DNA from: Caldifarciminota bacterium
GTDB taxonomy: Bacteria; Hydrothermota; UBA3073
NCBI GenBank assembly: GCA_030606335.1
Contig: JAUWGP010000008.1
Span: 28,638 to 92,637 of the forward strand
Length of the DNA stretch: 64,000 nucleotides
Direction of reading: 5' to 3'
The notes below the pieces were generated by a model. It was given only the letters and a program-made list of their open reading frames with translations. It was not told the origin of the DNA and searched no databases. This document shows positions 25,884 through 33,603 of the stretch, piece after piece; positions within the stretch are counted from its first letter, which is position 1; every line of letters begins with the position of its first letter. The position numbers and the translations under genes are program-made.

Positions 25884-26504
25884 ATGGCTGTATACCATGG
25901 ACCAGTCTGCAGACTTTGTAGACGAGAAGGAAGGAAACTATTTTTAAAGGGAAAGAGGTGTGTTTCGGGTAAATGTGCGATTGAGAGAGCACGTAAGAAG
26001 CCAGGCGAACAGGGGAAGGGTTATAGGCGTAAGGAGACAGATTATGGTAGGCATCTAAGAGAAAAGCAAAGGGTAAAAAGGATGTATGGAATGACAGAAC
26101 ATCAATTCAGGAACTGTTTTGAACGAGCAGCAAAAAAGAAAGGTGTGACTGGTGAAGAACTGCTAAAGGGTCTTGAGATGCGCCTGGATAATGTAATATA
26201 TCGTGCTGGACTTGCGAGGTCGAGAAGTGAAGCAAGGCAGCTCGTTACACATGGTCATTTTAGGGTGAACGACAGAAGAGTTGATATACCCTCATATACA
26301 GTTAAAACGGGTGAGATAATAACCATGAGAGAAAAGAAGATTCCTGGAAATATACAGGATGCTATTGTTATGGATGTTACTCCTCCAAAGTGGATTACGC
26401 TTGATAAAAAAGCCATAAGAATAGAGATCTCTGATCTACCCAAGAGGATTGATGTGACCGAAGAGATAGAAGAGAGACTTATCGTTGAACTTTATTCTAA
26501 ATGA
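25884..26504 (+). CDS. rpsD: Ribosomal protein S4, zinc-binding type
   Basis: A 206-residue primary 16S rRNA-binding protein. Cys9, Cys12, Cys26 and Cys31 in the N-terminal domain match the zinc site known from thermophile S4. The S4 RNA-binding domain (EMRLDNVIYRAGLARSRSEA, then RQLVTHGHFRVND) is at about 95-150. It starts one base after the rpsK stop. Confidence 0.98.
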   Translation: MAVYHGPVCRLCRREGRKLFLKGKRCVSGKCAIERARKKPGEQGKGYRRKETDYGRHLREKQRVKRMYGMTEHQFRNCFERAAKKKGVTGEELLKGLEMRLDNVIYRAGLARSRSEARQLVTHGHFRVNDRRVDIPSYTVKTGEIITMREKKIPGNIQDAIVMDVTPPKWITLDKKAIRIEISDLPKRIDVTEEIEERLIVELYSK

Positions 26505-26583
26505 GAATCTGATTTTTTCTTTGACTCTTAAAGTTGATAGGTCGTGAATTATATTATAAATGATGTATTTTTTTATTCCTTAG

Positions 26584-26627
26584 AAAGGATACATAGGATA
26601 AGAAATTTCTTATCGTTCGTATCCTTT
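26584..26627 (+). promoter_or_regulatory. Two-level hairpin between rpsD and rpoA
   Basis: AAAGGATAC (26584-26592) pairs with GTATCCTTT (26619-26627), and inside sits the perfect palindrome GATAAGAAATTTCTTATC. The 3' arm runs into TTTCTTC, so it may terminate part of the transcripts. It lies in a 279-base spacer with no gene; TATAAT at about 26741 might serve as an internal -10 for rpoA, but no -35 is seen. Confidence 0.5.
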
Positions 26628-26783
26628 TTCTTCGTATTGTCAATTCAGATATAATCTTAAATAGTAACTCGCCTATCGCAGACAGGAAGTAGGTGTTTTT
26701 AAGGTATATATTAAGCGTTAAATAACTCTGATTATCATAGGCTTATAATTTTTATAGTACTTTAATATCTTTAGGGGGTAAGG

Positions 26784-27746
26784 ATGAAATTGAGACCATT
26801 TCAAATACCTGACAAGGTAGAAACAGTCGAGGTTAGTGATAGATATACCAAATTCGTTTTGTCTCCTATAGAGAGGAGTTTTGGCACTACGCTTGGAAAC
26901 TCTTTTAGAAGAACACTGCTTTCATCAATGCAGGGTTCTTCAATCATTTCAGTAAAGATAGAGGGTGTTCTACATGAGTTTTCAACCATTGATGGAGTCC
27001 TTGAGGACCTTCCGCGGATACTACTGAATCTTAAGGGAGTAAAGATAAAATTGTTTGATGAGTTTGAGAAGGAGATACCACTCTTGTTTAACAAAAAAGG
27101 ACCAGTTTACGCAAAGGATATCGAATCTGACGGAAGCTTCGAAATAGTAAACCCCAAACATCTTATTACAACTGTTGTACGAGAAGATGTTAATCTGAAT
27201 ATGATTCTCGGGATAGGTACGGGTAGGGGATATGTACCACGTGAAGAATTGCCTGGATATAACCGCGCGCCCATTGGTACAATATTCTTAGATGCTCTCT
27301 ATTCACCTATTGAGAGGGTAGAATTTAAGGTTGAGAGTACTGGTGTTGGAAATCGTGAGAAGCTTATTCTCGAGATCTGGACTGATGGAAGAATTAAGCC
27401 AGAAGATGCTGTAACAATAGCAGCTGCACTCTTAAGAGATCACATTGAACCCTTTCTTAAAATCCGTGAAATTACCATTGAAAGAGAGAAAGAGGAACCC
27501 GAAGATAAGAGAAAACTAAGGCAGATACTGGACATAAAGATTTCAGAACTTGAATTATCAGTTAGGGCTGCTAACTGTCTTAAGACTGCAGGCATTGAAA
27601 GATTGAGAGACCTTGTTCAGATGACGGAACAGGAGATGCTCAAATTCCCCAATTTTGGAAAGAAGTCCTTGCAGGAGCTATCTGGCATACTTAAGAGTTA
27701 TGGTCTTGAATTCGGAATGGAGCAATTAAGAATGGAGGAGAAATGA
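26784..27746 (+). CDS. rpoA: RNA polymerase alpha subunit
   Basis: A 320-residue subunit that dimerises to start polymerase assembly. N-terminal domain: FVLSPIERSFGTTLGNSFRR, then TLLSSMQGSSI. C-terminal domain from about 240 (LDIKISELELSVRAANCLKT, then RLRDLVQMTEQEMLKFPNFG), which binds UP elements and activators. Ribosome site AGGGGG precedes the ATG. The stop overlaps rplQ. Confidence 0.98.
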   Translation: MKLRPFQIPDKVETVEVSDRYTKFVLSPIERSFGTTLGNSFRRTLLSSMQGSSIISVKIEGVLHEFSTIDGVLEDLPRILLNLKGVKIKLFDEFEKEIPLLFNKKGPVYAKDIESDGSFEIVNPKHLITTVVREDVNLNMILGIGTGRGYVPREELPGYNRAPIGTIFLDALYSPIERVEFKVESTGVGNREKLILEIWTDGRIKPEDAVTIAAALLRDHIEPFLKIREITIEREKEEPEDKRKLRQILDIKISELELSVRAANCLKTAGIERLRDLVQMTEQEMLKFPNFGKKSLQELSGILKSYGLEFGMEQLRMEEK

Positions 27747-28132
27747 GACATCGTTCGAAGATAGTGAAATTGGGAAGGGAGAAACAGAAGCGGGATGCAA
27801 TGCTTAGAAGTCTTGTTATATCTCTCCTCACACACCATTCTATAAAGACAACACAGGAAAAGGCAAAACTAACAAGGCATCTTGCAGAGAGGGTTATTAC
27901 TCTATCTAAAAGGGGCGATCTTCACTCAAGGAGACTTGCTTACTCTCTCTTGGGTAATAAGAAGGCTGTCAAGAAGTTATGGGAGGAGATTGCACCAAAA
28001 TATATGGACAGGGATGGTGGATATACAAGAGTTCTGAATTTAGGTAGCAGAAAGGGAGACGGTGCCAGTGTCTGTTTGTTAGAAATGGTAGACATGGAAA
28101 AGGTGATGAGGAGAAAGCCCAAAGAGGAATAA
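27743..28132 (+). CDS. rplQ: Ribosomal protein L17
   Basis: A 129-residue protein starting inside the rpoA stop (ATGA). MRHRSKIVKLGREKQKRDAM, LVISLLTHHSIKTTQEKAK and TRVLNLGSRKGDGA are typical. It is the last ribosomal gene of the series; korA starts one base after its stop. Confidence 0.97.
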   Translation: MRHRSKIVKLGREKQKRDAMLRSLVISLLTHHSIKTTQEKAKLTRHLAERVITLSKRGDLHSRRLAYSLLGNKKAVKKLWEEIAPKYMDRDGGYTRVLNLGSRKGDGASVCLLEMVDMEKVMRRKPKEE

Positions 28133-28133
28133 T

Positions 28134-29231
28134 ATGCCTTTACTTCTCTCTGGTAATGAGGCAATAGTGGAAGGGGCACTTGCCTCTGGGTGCCGAATGT
28201 TTGGCGGTTATCCTATTACTCCATCCTCTGATATTGCAGAGAAGATGTCACTTCGACTCCCCAAAATGGGGGGAAAGTTTATTCAGATGGAGGACGAAAT
28301 TGCGAGTCTCGGTGCCTGCCTTGGTTCTTCCCTTACGGGTATAAGATCTATGACAGCAACTTCGGGTCCTGGTTTCTCTTTGATGCAGGAGCATATAGGT
28401 TTTGCAGCAATGGCTGAGATACCCTGCGTAATTGTTAATGTGCAAAGAGGCGGACCATCAACAGGACTTCCCACATACCCATCGCAGGGAGACGTCATGC
28501 AGTCGAGGTGGGGAACTCATGGTGATCATCCAATAATAGTTCTTGTGCCATTTTCTATATTAGAATGTTACACCCTTACAATAAAAGCCTTCAACTACTC
28601 AGACAAATTTAGGACTCCAGTGATCATCCTTTCTGATGAAATTCTTGCTCATTTAAGGGAAAAGATTGAGTTATTGAAAGAGATAGATGTAAAAGTTCGA
28701 AATTTTCCAGAGGTTCCTCCCGAGGAATACCTTCCATTTGATTCAAGATATTTGGTTCCCCCACTTGCACCTTATGGAAAGGGATATAGATTCCATATAA
28801 CAGGTCTTGTCCACGATGAAACCGGATTCCCAACAGCAGACCCAGAAAAAGTTCGAAGTCTTCAGGAGAGGCTTGCAAGCAAGATTCCGGAAGAGGAAGT
28901 AAGGGATATGGATGTACGTTATATGGATGATGCAAGAATATGTTTGTTTTCCATCGGTTCCATAGCAAGGAGTGCTCTTAGAGCTGTACTACAACTTCGA
29001 AAAAAGAATAAAAAAGTTGGATTTATACGCCCCATCACAGTCTGGCCTTTTCCTTATGATGAGATAAAAAGATTATCCAGAGATTTGGATGTAATATATG
29101 TATGTGAGATGAATATGGGACAAATTGTAGGAGAAGTAGAACGTGCAGCAGAATGTGATGTGAGGTTTATTGGAAAGGCGGATGGAACGATTATTTCGCC
29201 CGGTGAGATTTTGTACCGTGTTATGCATTGA
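28134..29231 (+). CDS. korA: 2-oxoacid:ferredoxin oxidoreductase alpha subunit (KorA-like)
   Basis: A 365-residue subunit of an enzyme that oxidatively decarboxylates 2-oxoglutarate (or a related 2-oxoacid) to the acyl-CoA, passing electrons to ferredoxin; the reverse reaction fixes CO2 in the reductive TCA cycle. Residues 7-45 (GNEAIVEGALASGCRMFGGY, then PITPSSDIAE) are the pyrimidine-binding domain start, and GPGFSLMQEHIGFAAMAEIP is conserved. The C-terminal domain ends RFIGKADGTIISPGEI. GAGGAA serves as ribosome site and it lies one base after rplQ, so it is transcribed with the ribosomal genes. Substrate preference (2-oxoglutarate versus branched-chain 2-oxoacids) is not certain from sequence. 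Confidence 0.9.
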   Translation: MPLLLSGNEAIVEGALASGCRMFGGYPITPSSDIAEKMSLRLPKMGGKFIQMEDEIASLGACLGSSLTGIRSMTATSGPGFSLMQEHIGFAAMAEIPCVIVNVQRGGPSTGLPTYPSQGDVMQSRWGTHGDHPIIVLVPFSILECYTLTIKAFNYSDKFRTPVIILSDEILAHLREKIELLKEIDVKVRNFPEVPPEEYLPFDSRYLVPPLAPYGKGYRFHITGLVHDETGFPTADPEKVRSLQERLASKIPEEEVRDMDVRYMDDARICLFSIGSIARSALRAVLQLRKKNKKVGFIRPITVWPFPYDEIKRLSRDLDVIYVCEMNMGQIVGEVERAAECDVRFIGKADGTIISPGEILYRVMH

Positions 29232-29381
29232 ACACTGAACTCCGCACCTAAATATATAACGCAGATTCACGGGATAGAGAATTTCAATATAGAGAATTAA
29301 CTGCGAAAATCATAACTACCTGCCGTCAGGAAGGGAGATTTTCTACTGGATTTATAACAAACTGGGCTCAAAAAGGAAAGC

Positions 29382-29420
29382 TTTTCTAACTATCTGTAGA
29401 CAGTTGATAACATTAGAAAA
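29382..29420 (+). repeat. Hairpin in the korA-korB spacer
   Basis: TTTTCTAA (29382-29389) pairs with TTAGAAAA (29413-29420), with a smaller CTGTAGACAG palindrome inside. The 285-base spacer has no gene, and in particular no ferredoxin-like delta subunit. It also contains CCTGCCGTCAGG and the words CGCAGATTCACGGG and ATCTGCGTCCTAAAA. Confidence 0.4.
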
Positions 29421-29516
29421 AATAAAATAAAGAATCATGATGATCAGCGCAGATCTGCGTCCTAAAAAACAGGCGTATTACAATAGGTATGGAATAAAGT
29501 TGCATATAATCAAGTT

Positions 29517-30344
29517 ATGAAAACAGAAATTGCTGTTAAATATTTGAGGCAAGAAAAACTTCCATTTATATGGTGTGCTGGATGTGGTCATGGAATAATC
29601 CTTGCATCTATTCTTCGTGCAATAGATGGATTTGGTTGGAGCAAAGACGAGATATGCATAATTTCTGGAATAGGATGCTGTGGTAGAACACCTGGTTACT
29701 TAGATTTTCATACACTTCACACAACACATGGAAGGGCGCTGACATTCGCAACAGGGATAAAATTTGCAAATCCAGCTCTCAAGGTTATAGTAGTTATGGG
29801 AGATGGTGATTCAGTGGCAATAGGTGGAAACCACTTTATACATGCTGCAAGAAGAAATATTGACGTTACTGCTATTATCTTTAACAATTATATCTATGGT
29901 ATGACTGGTGGACAGGCCTCTCCTACGACTCCTGTTGGTAAGATTGCCTCAACTGCACCGTATGGTGCAATTGATCCTCCCTTTGATATAGTTGAGCTTG
30001 CAATTGGTTGTGGGGCGACATATGTTGCAAGGGGAACTGCGTTTCATGTGCCAGCACTTGACAATCTGATAAAGAAGGCACTTATACATAAGGGATTTTC
30101 AGTTGTTGATGTATTGAGCCCTTGTCCAACTGCATTTGGGAGAAGGAATACAATGAAAGGGGTGGTTGAGAATTTCACCTGGTTAAAAGAGAATGTGATA
30201 AGTAAAAGTGCAATAAAGGGGAAGAAAGGTGCGGAGATTGGAAAAAGAATAATAATTGGCGAGTTTTTAAATATTGAAAAACCAGAATATACAGAGATAT
30301 ACAAGAGAGATATTATCGATAAAGTAAGAAGTCCCAGCCCCTGA
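29517..30344 (+). CDS. korB: 2-oxoacid:ferredoxin oxidoreductase beta subunit (KorB-like)
   Basis: A 275-residue thiamine-pyrophosphate subunit. WCAGCGHGIIL near the start and the TPP motif VVMGDGDSVAIGGNHFIHAA, followed by IFNNYIYGMTGGQ, are the family's landmarks; SPCPTAFGRRN is the usual end of the catalytic core. TATAAT lies seven bases before the ATG without a ribosome site or a clear -35, so a leaderless transcript or read-through from korA are both possible. It pairs with korA and korC. Confidence 0.9.
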   Translation: MKTEIAVKYLRQEKLPFIWCAGCGHGIILASILRAIDGFGWSKDEICIISGIGCCGRTPGYLDFHTLHTTHGRALTFATGIKFANPALKVIVVMGDGDSVAIGGNHFIHAARRNIDVTAIIFNNYIYGMTGGQASPTTPVGKIASTAPYGAIDPPFDIVELAIGCGATYVARGTAFHVPALDNLIKKALIHKGFSVVDVLSPCPTAFGRRNTMKGVVENFTWLKENVISKSAIKGKKGAEIGKRIIIGEFLNIEKPEYTEIYKRDIIDKVRSPSP

Positions 30345-30360
30345 AATAAAATTAATTATC

Positions 30361-30487
30361 AAATATTAAAATGCAAAATTATAAACACCAATATCATATA
30401 TTAGACGAATATTCACGAATAAAAAGCAGTTCAATTAATTTTTTCGTGTAATTTGAGGTATTTGTGTAATTAGTGTTAGATTTTTTC
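30361..30487 (+). repeat. 127-bp dispersed repeat, direct copy
   Basis: About 90% identical by eye to the reverse complement of 33430-33553. Both copies contain AAATATTAAAATGCAAAATT, then TTAGACGAATA, CACGAATAAAAA, CAGTTCAA, and TTTGAGGTATTTGTGTAAT. No coding capacity is seen. Confidence 0.75.
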
Positions 30488-30515
30488 ATTTTGATTCTCG
30501 ATTTTCTTATATCTT

Positions 30516-31121
30516 ATGCGTAAAGAAGTCATATTAGTTGGAAGCGGAGGACAAGGTACACTTCTCGGGGGACATATACTTGCTGAGGCAGCAGGTATAT
30601 TCGATGGATATAATGTCTCTAACTCCGGGAGATACGGAGCAGCTGCGAGGGGTGATGTAACGGTATCTGAAGTCGTTATATCCGATGAGGAGATAGACTA
30701 TCCGAAGGTTACAAAGGCAGATTATATGATATGTCTATCACAGATAGGATATGATAAATATAAGAATGTATTGAAGAAAAATGGAATACTTATAGCAGAT
30801 TCATTCTATGTATACAGGACGGAACACAAGAACACGCACTTTATTCCCCTATCTGAAGTTGTGAGAGAAAAGACAGGAAGTGAGGTCGGGACAAATATAG
30901 CAGCGCTCGGAGCCTTTGTAAGAATTACTAAAATGGTGAGTAAGGAGGCTATTAGAAAGGCTGTAAAGGAGAAGACACCAAAAGGCACAGAAGACTTTAA
31001 TTTGACAATATTTGATATTGGGCTGGGTAAAATCAAAGAGGATGTGAAAGTAGATGAAAGGGAACAGGACCTTCAGGAAGAATATATATCAATTCTTGAA
31101 GCAGATATACAGCAGAGATAA
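30516..31121 (+). CDS. korC: 2-oxoacid:ferredoxin oxidoreductase gamma subunit (KorC-like)
   Basis: A 201-residue subunit of the same enzyme as korA and korB. EVILVGSGGQGTLLGGHILA at the start, RYGAAARGDVTVSEVVISDE and PLSEVVREKTGSEVGTN, then NIAALGAFV are typical of the gamma domain. It is separated from korB by 171 bases holding a dispersed repeat. The set lacks a delta (two [4Fe-4S]) subunit in this window, so it is of the KorABC or two/three-subunit kind, or uses a ferredoxin encoded elsewhere. Confidence 0.88.
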   Translation: MRKEVILVGSGGQGTLLGGHILAEAAGIFDGYNVSNSGRYGAAARGDVTVSEVVISDEEIDYPKVTKADYMICLSQIGYDKYKNVLKKNGILIADSFYVYRTEHKNTHFIPLSEVVREKTGSEVGTNIAALGAFVRITKMVSKEAIRKAVKEKTPKGTEDFNLTIFDIGLGKIKEDVKVDEREQDLQEEYISILEADIQQR

Positions 31122-31180
31122 TAGTTTAAAAACAGGCATTTGTCATTAGTCATTATTATTTTTACTTTATTATTGGGTTT

Positions 31181-32077
31181 ATGTTTATCATTCTATCATT
31201 TCTCATATCATTTGGTGCAAAGTATGCAGGTGAATTTATTGACCTCCCGGTTGGTGGTAGGGCTCAAGGACTTGGGGGCGCCTATGTTACCCTTGTGAGG
31301 GGAGCGGAATCTCCTTTTTGGAATCCATCTTGCATCATGATAGAGGAAGGAAAAGACCTTTTTCTATTTCATTCTGAGAACTTTGGTGGATTGGTGAATT
31401 ATAATACTTTATCTTTCTCAATGTCAGATGGAATTAGAGGTTTAGGTGTGGCGCTTTATCATGTGGGAGTGCCGGATATTCCCCTTACGAATGACTCTAT
31501 TATCCTCGATACTGTAAATATAGATGACTGGGTAATATATCTGACTTATGGTAGTGTGACTGATTTAGGTGGTCGTGTTCACAATGGCCTTAGATATGGT
31601 TTAAACATGAAGGCTATATACAGAGACTGGAAGGATGGTAGTGCATATGGCATTGGAATAGATGGAGGATTATTTTATAAATTCTGTCCATTTTCAGTTG
31701 GGCTGCATGTAGAAAATATGACTACGACAGTTCTTTTTTGGAGTACAGGAACAAGGGAGTTTATTGCACCATTGCTCAAGACAGGCATATCTTATGAGTT
31801 TCCTGTAGAACGATTATCTGGAAGGTTTATAATTGCAGGGGGTCTGGATACGGATCTCGAAAACAAGATTACAAGATTTGACGCGATAAAGAGTGATCCT
31901 CATATAGGAGCGGAGTACATATATAAAGAAAGATTTGCTGTACGAGTAGGATTGGATAAAGGTGATATGAGTTTTGGTGCTGGAATAAGGTTTGGTAGTC
32001 TAAGGGTAGATTATGGTCAGAGTCAGAATATAGAACTGGGAACGAACTCAAGATTCTCACTCAATTTCAAACTCTGA
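31181..32077 (+). CDS. PorV/PorQ-like outer-membrane barrel protein
   Basis: A 298-residue protein. After a short signal (residues 1-15) comes FIDLPVGGRAQGLGGAYVTL, then GAESPFWNPSCIM, the N-terminal signature of PorV/PorQ and UPF0164 proteins of the FadL fold (GA.V....GA.A...NPA). The rest is beta-strand with alternating hydrophobic residues. In type IX secretion, PorV carries cargo from the translocon to the attachment complex. Several sorting-domain proteins in the window make that role plausible, but other PorV/PorQ relatives are of unknown function. No ribosome-binding site is seen. Confidence 0.8.
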   Translation: MFIILSFLISFGAKYAGEFIDLPVGGRAQGLGGAYVTLVRGAESPFWNPSCIMIEEGKDLFLFHSENFGGLVNYNTLSFSMSDGIRGLGVALYHVGVPDIPLTNDSIILDTVNIDDWVIYLTYGSVTDLGGRVHNGLRYGLNMKAIYRDWKDGSAYGIGIDGGLFYKFCPFSVGLHVENMTTTVLFWSTGTREFIAPLLKTGISYEFPVERLSGRFIIAGGLDTDLENKITRFDAIKSDPHIGAEYIYKERFAVRVGLDKGDMSFGAGIRFGSLRVDYGQSQNIELGTNSRFSLNFKL

Positions 32078-32113
32078 GTGTGTTTTTTTTAGTGTATAAT
32101 ATGACGGTTAAAA

Positions 32114-32134
32114 TTTTAGATACCTCATCTAAAA
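32114..32134. terminator. AT-rich hairpin between convergent genes
   Basis: TTTTAGAT, 5-base loop, ATCTAAAA, between the PorV-like gene (plus) and the next gene (minus). It is symmetrical enough to act weakly in both directions, although no long T-run follows. Confidence 0.35.
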
Positions 32135-32191
32135 ATTATAAATATCTTTCTAATCAGTGAAATCAGTGGCTCATTTTAACATTTAACATTT

Positions 32192-33397
32192 CTACAAATT
32201 GTATCCTAAATCAATACCAAGTTTAAGTCCTTTCGTACCCATAAAAGGAATACCAACATTCTGCAAGCCAATTTTCAACCCTATCTTTTTTACATTGAAA
32301 CAAGAACCTATCCCTATCAATAATCCCTCATCCCCACCAAATGCCAGACCGACCATAGGTGTTAGGTAAGATCTAAAATAGTATTTCAGTCCAAATGACA
32401 ATTTAGGTGTTCTCGAATATAAACCTGTTTTGTTTATAACCTGCTCATAGCCAATTCCATATTGTATTTTACCCCTATCATATTCGTATGCAAGAATGAG
32501 ATATGTAGGGAGGGGGGTTTTAAAAGAAGGACACTCATATGAAGATGAATCTGTGACAGTGATTGCATCTTCTGTATTAAAAAGGATTAGAGAATCAATA
32601 TCAAAGGAACGCCACCCTTCTTCTGTCTCTTTATACCATTTCATGCCAGTATTAATATTTAAAAAACTAAATCCTATTCTCGATACATCTGAAATCTCTG
32701 CAGAAAACCCAAGATCTAATGCAAAACCGTTACCTCCACTTGCTAAACGGTATTTAACAAAACCATCTCCATTAATGGAGTAACGGGATGTAAGCAGATA
32801 CAGGGTTGCTTCACTTACATGGGCAGTATAAAATCCATAGATGTACCTGAACCCTACCCCGAGCGAGATATTTCGCTCTCCGAAATTGATTAGCCTACCA
32901 TAGGATGTCGTCAGTGATATTGCAGCAACTGTTGTCATGTCAGGTTTCTCAATTTCATAAACCCTGTCAAGTTCGTTTCCCCATAACATAAGGTCAAAGA
33001 TTTCCTTTGGGACTGTTCCCTTTACAATGGCGAAACTGCTAATGGAGAGACCAAAACCACCAACTGATAACTCAAGACCAGAGATATTTGCGTTTGTTAA
33101 AAGAGTGAAGCCTTTATCAGGTATGGATTTCATAATTTTTCTCTTATCCTTATCTTCCAAGAAGACCCCACTGCTGTAGAAGTTGTATTGCGAAAGGGAA
33201 AAGGAACTGTTAAGGACTCCTGCTGATGGGGAGATTATCCTTAAAGAGAATGCCCTATCTAAGGAGAGGTTGGCTGGATTATAATGTATAGCATTAATGC
33301 ATCTTGAGGTAGCTGTATTCGTCCCTGAGAGCACGAGATAGTCTACACTATTTAATAAATTTCCAAAAATATTGAGGAAGATGAAGAGATGTACCAT
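32192..33397 (-). CDS. FadL-fold outer-membrane protein (DUF5723-like)
   Basis: A 401-residue predicted barrel. The start region has a signal (about 1-20) then DYLVLSGTNTATSRCINAIH, YNPANLSLD, where the Asn-Pro-Ala turn near residue 40 is typical of FadL/OMPP1 and DUF5723 proteins. Many amphipathic strands follow, ending in GLKLGIDLGYNL. It is the second gene of a two-gene unit with the large lipoprotein upstream (33604-35556), so the two may form an outer-membrane complex. The cargo or ligand is unknown. Confidence 0.72.
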   Translation of the reverse strand: MVHLFIFLNIFGNLLNSVDYLVLSGTNTATSRCINAIHYNPANLSLDRAFSLRIISPSAGVLNSSFSLSQYNFYSSGVFLEDKDKRKIMKSIPDKGFTLLTNANISGLELSVGGFGLSISSFAIVKGTVPKEIFDLMLWGNELDRVYEIEKPDMTTVAAISLTTSYGRLINFGERNISLGVGFRYIYGFYTAHVSEATLYLLTSRYSINGDGFVKYRLASGGNGFALDLGFSAEISDVSRIGFSFLNINTGMKWYKETEEGWRSFDIDSLILFNTEDAITVTDSSSYECPSFKTPLPTYLILAYEYDRGKIQYGIGYEQVINKTGLYSRTPKLSFGLKYYFRSYLTPMVGLAFGGDEGLLIGIGSCFNVKKIGLKIGLQNVGIPFMGTKGLKLGIDLGYNL

Positions 33398-33429
33398 ATT
33401 TGTACCCTTATTTTTACAACGGTATTGTT

Positions 33430-33553
33430 AAAAAATCTAACACGTATTACACAAATACCTCAAATAACACGAAAAAAGACTTGAACTGTTTTTATTCGTG
33501 ACTATTCGTCTAATTTGTGATATTGGTGTCTATAATTTTGCATTTTAATATTT
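33430..33553 (-). repeat. 124-bp dispersed repeat, inverted copy
   Basis: Reverse-complement copy of 30361-30487, about 90% identical with one gap or two. The two copies face each other 3 kb apart and enclose korC, the PorV-like gene and the DUF5723-like gene. Confidence 0.75.
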
Positions 33554-33603
33554 AATTTTTTATATTTAATATTACCTCTGTGACCTCTGTGGTTTATCAT
33601 ATT

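Noticed and set aside
11000-31121. tRNA or rRNA genes in the ribosomal region
   Set aside because: I looked for GTTCGA-type T-loops with matching acceptor stems and for rRNA landmarks in the spacers and saw none.
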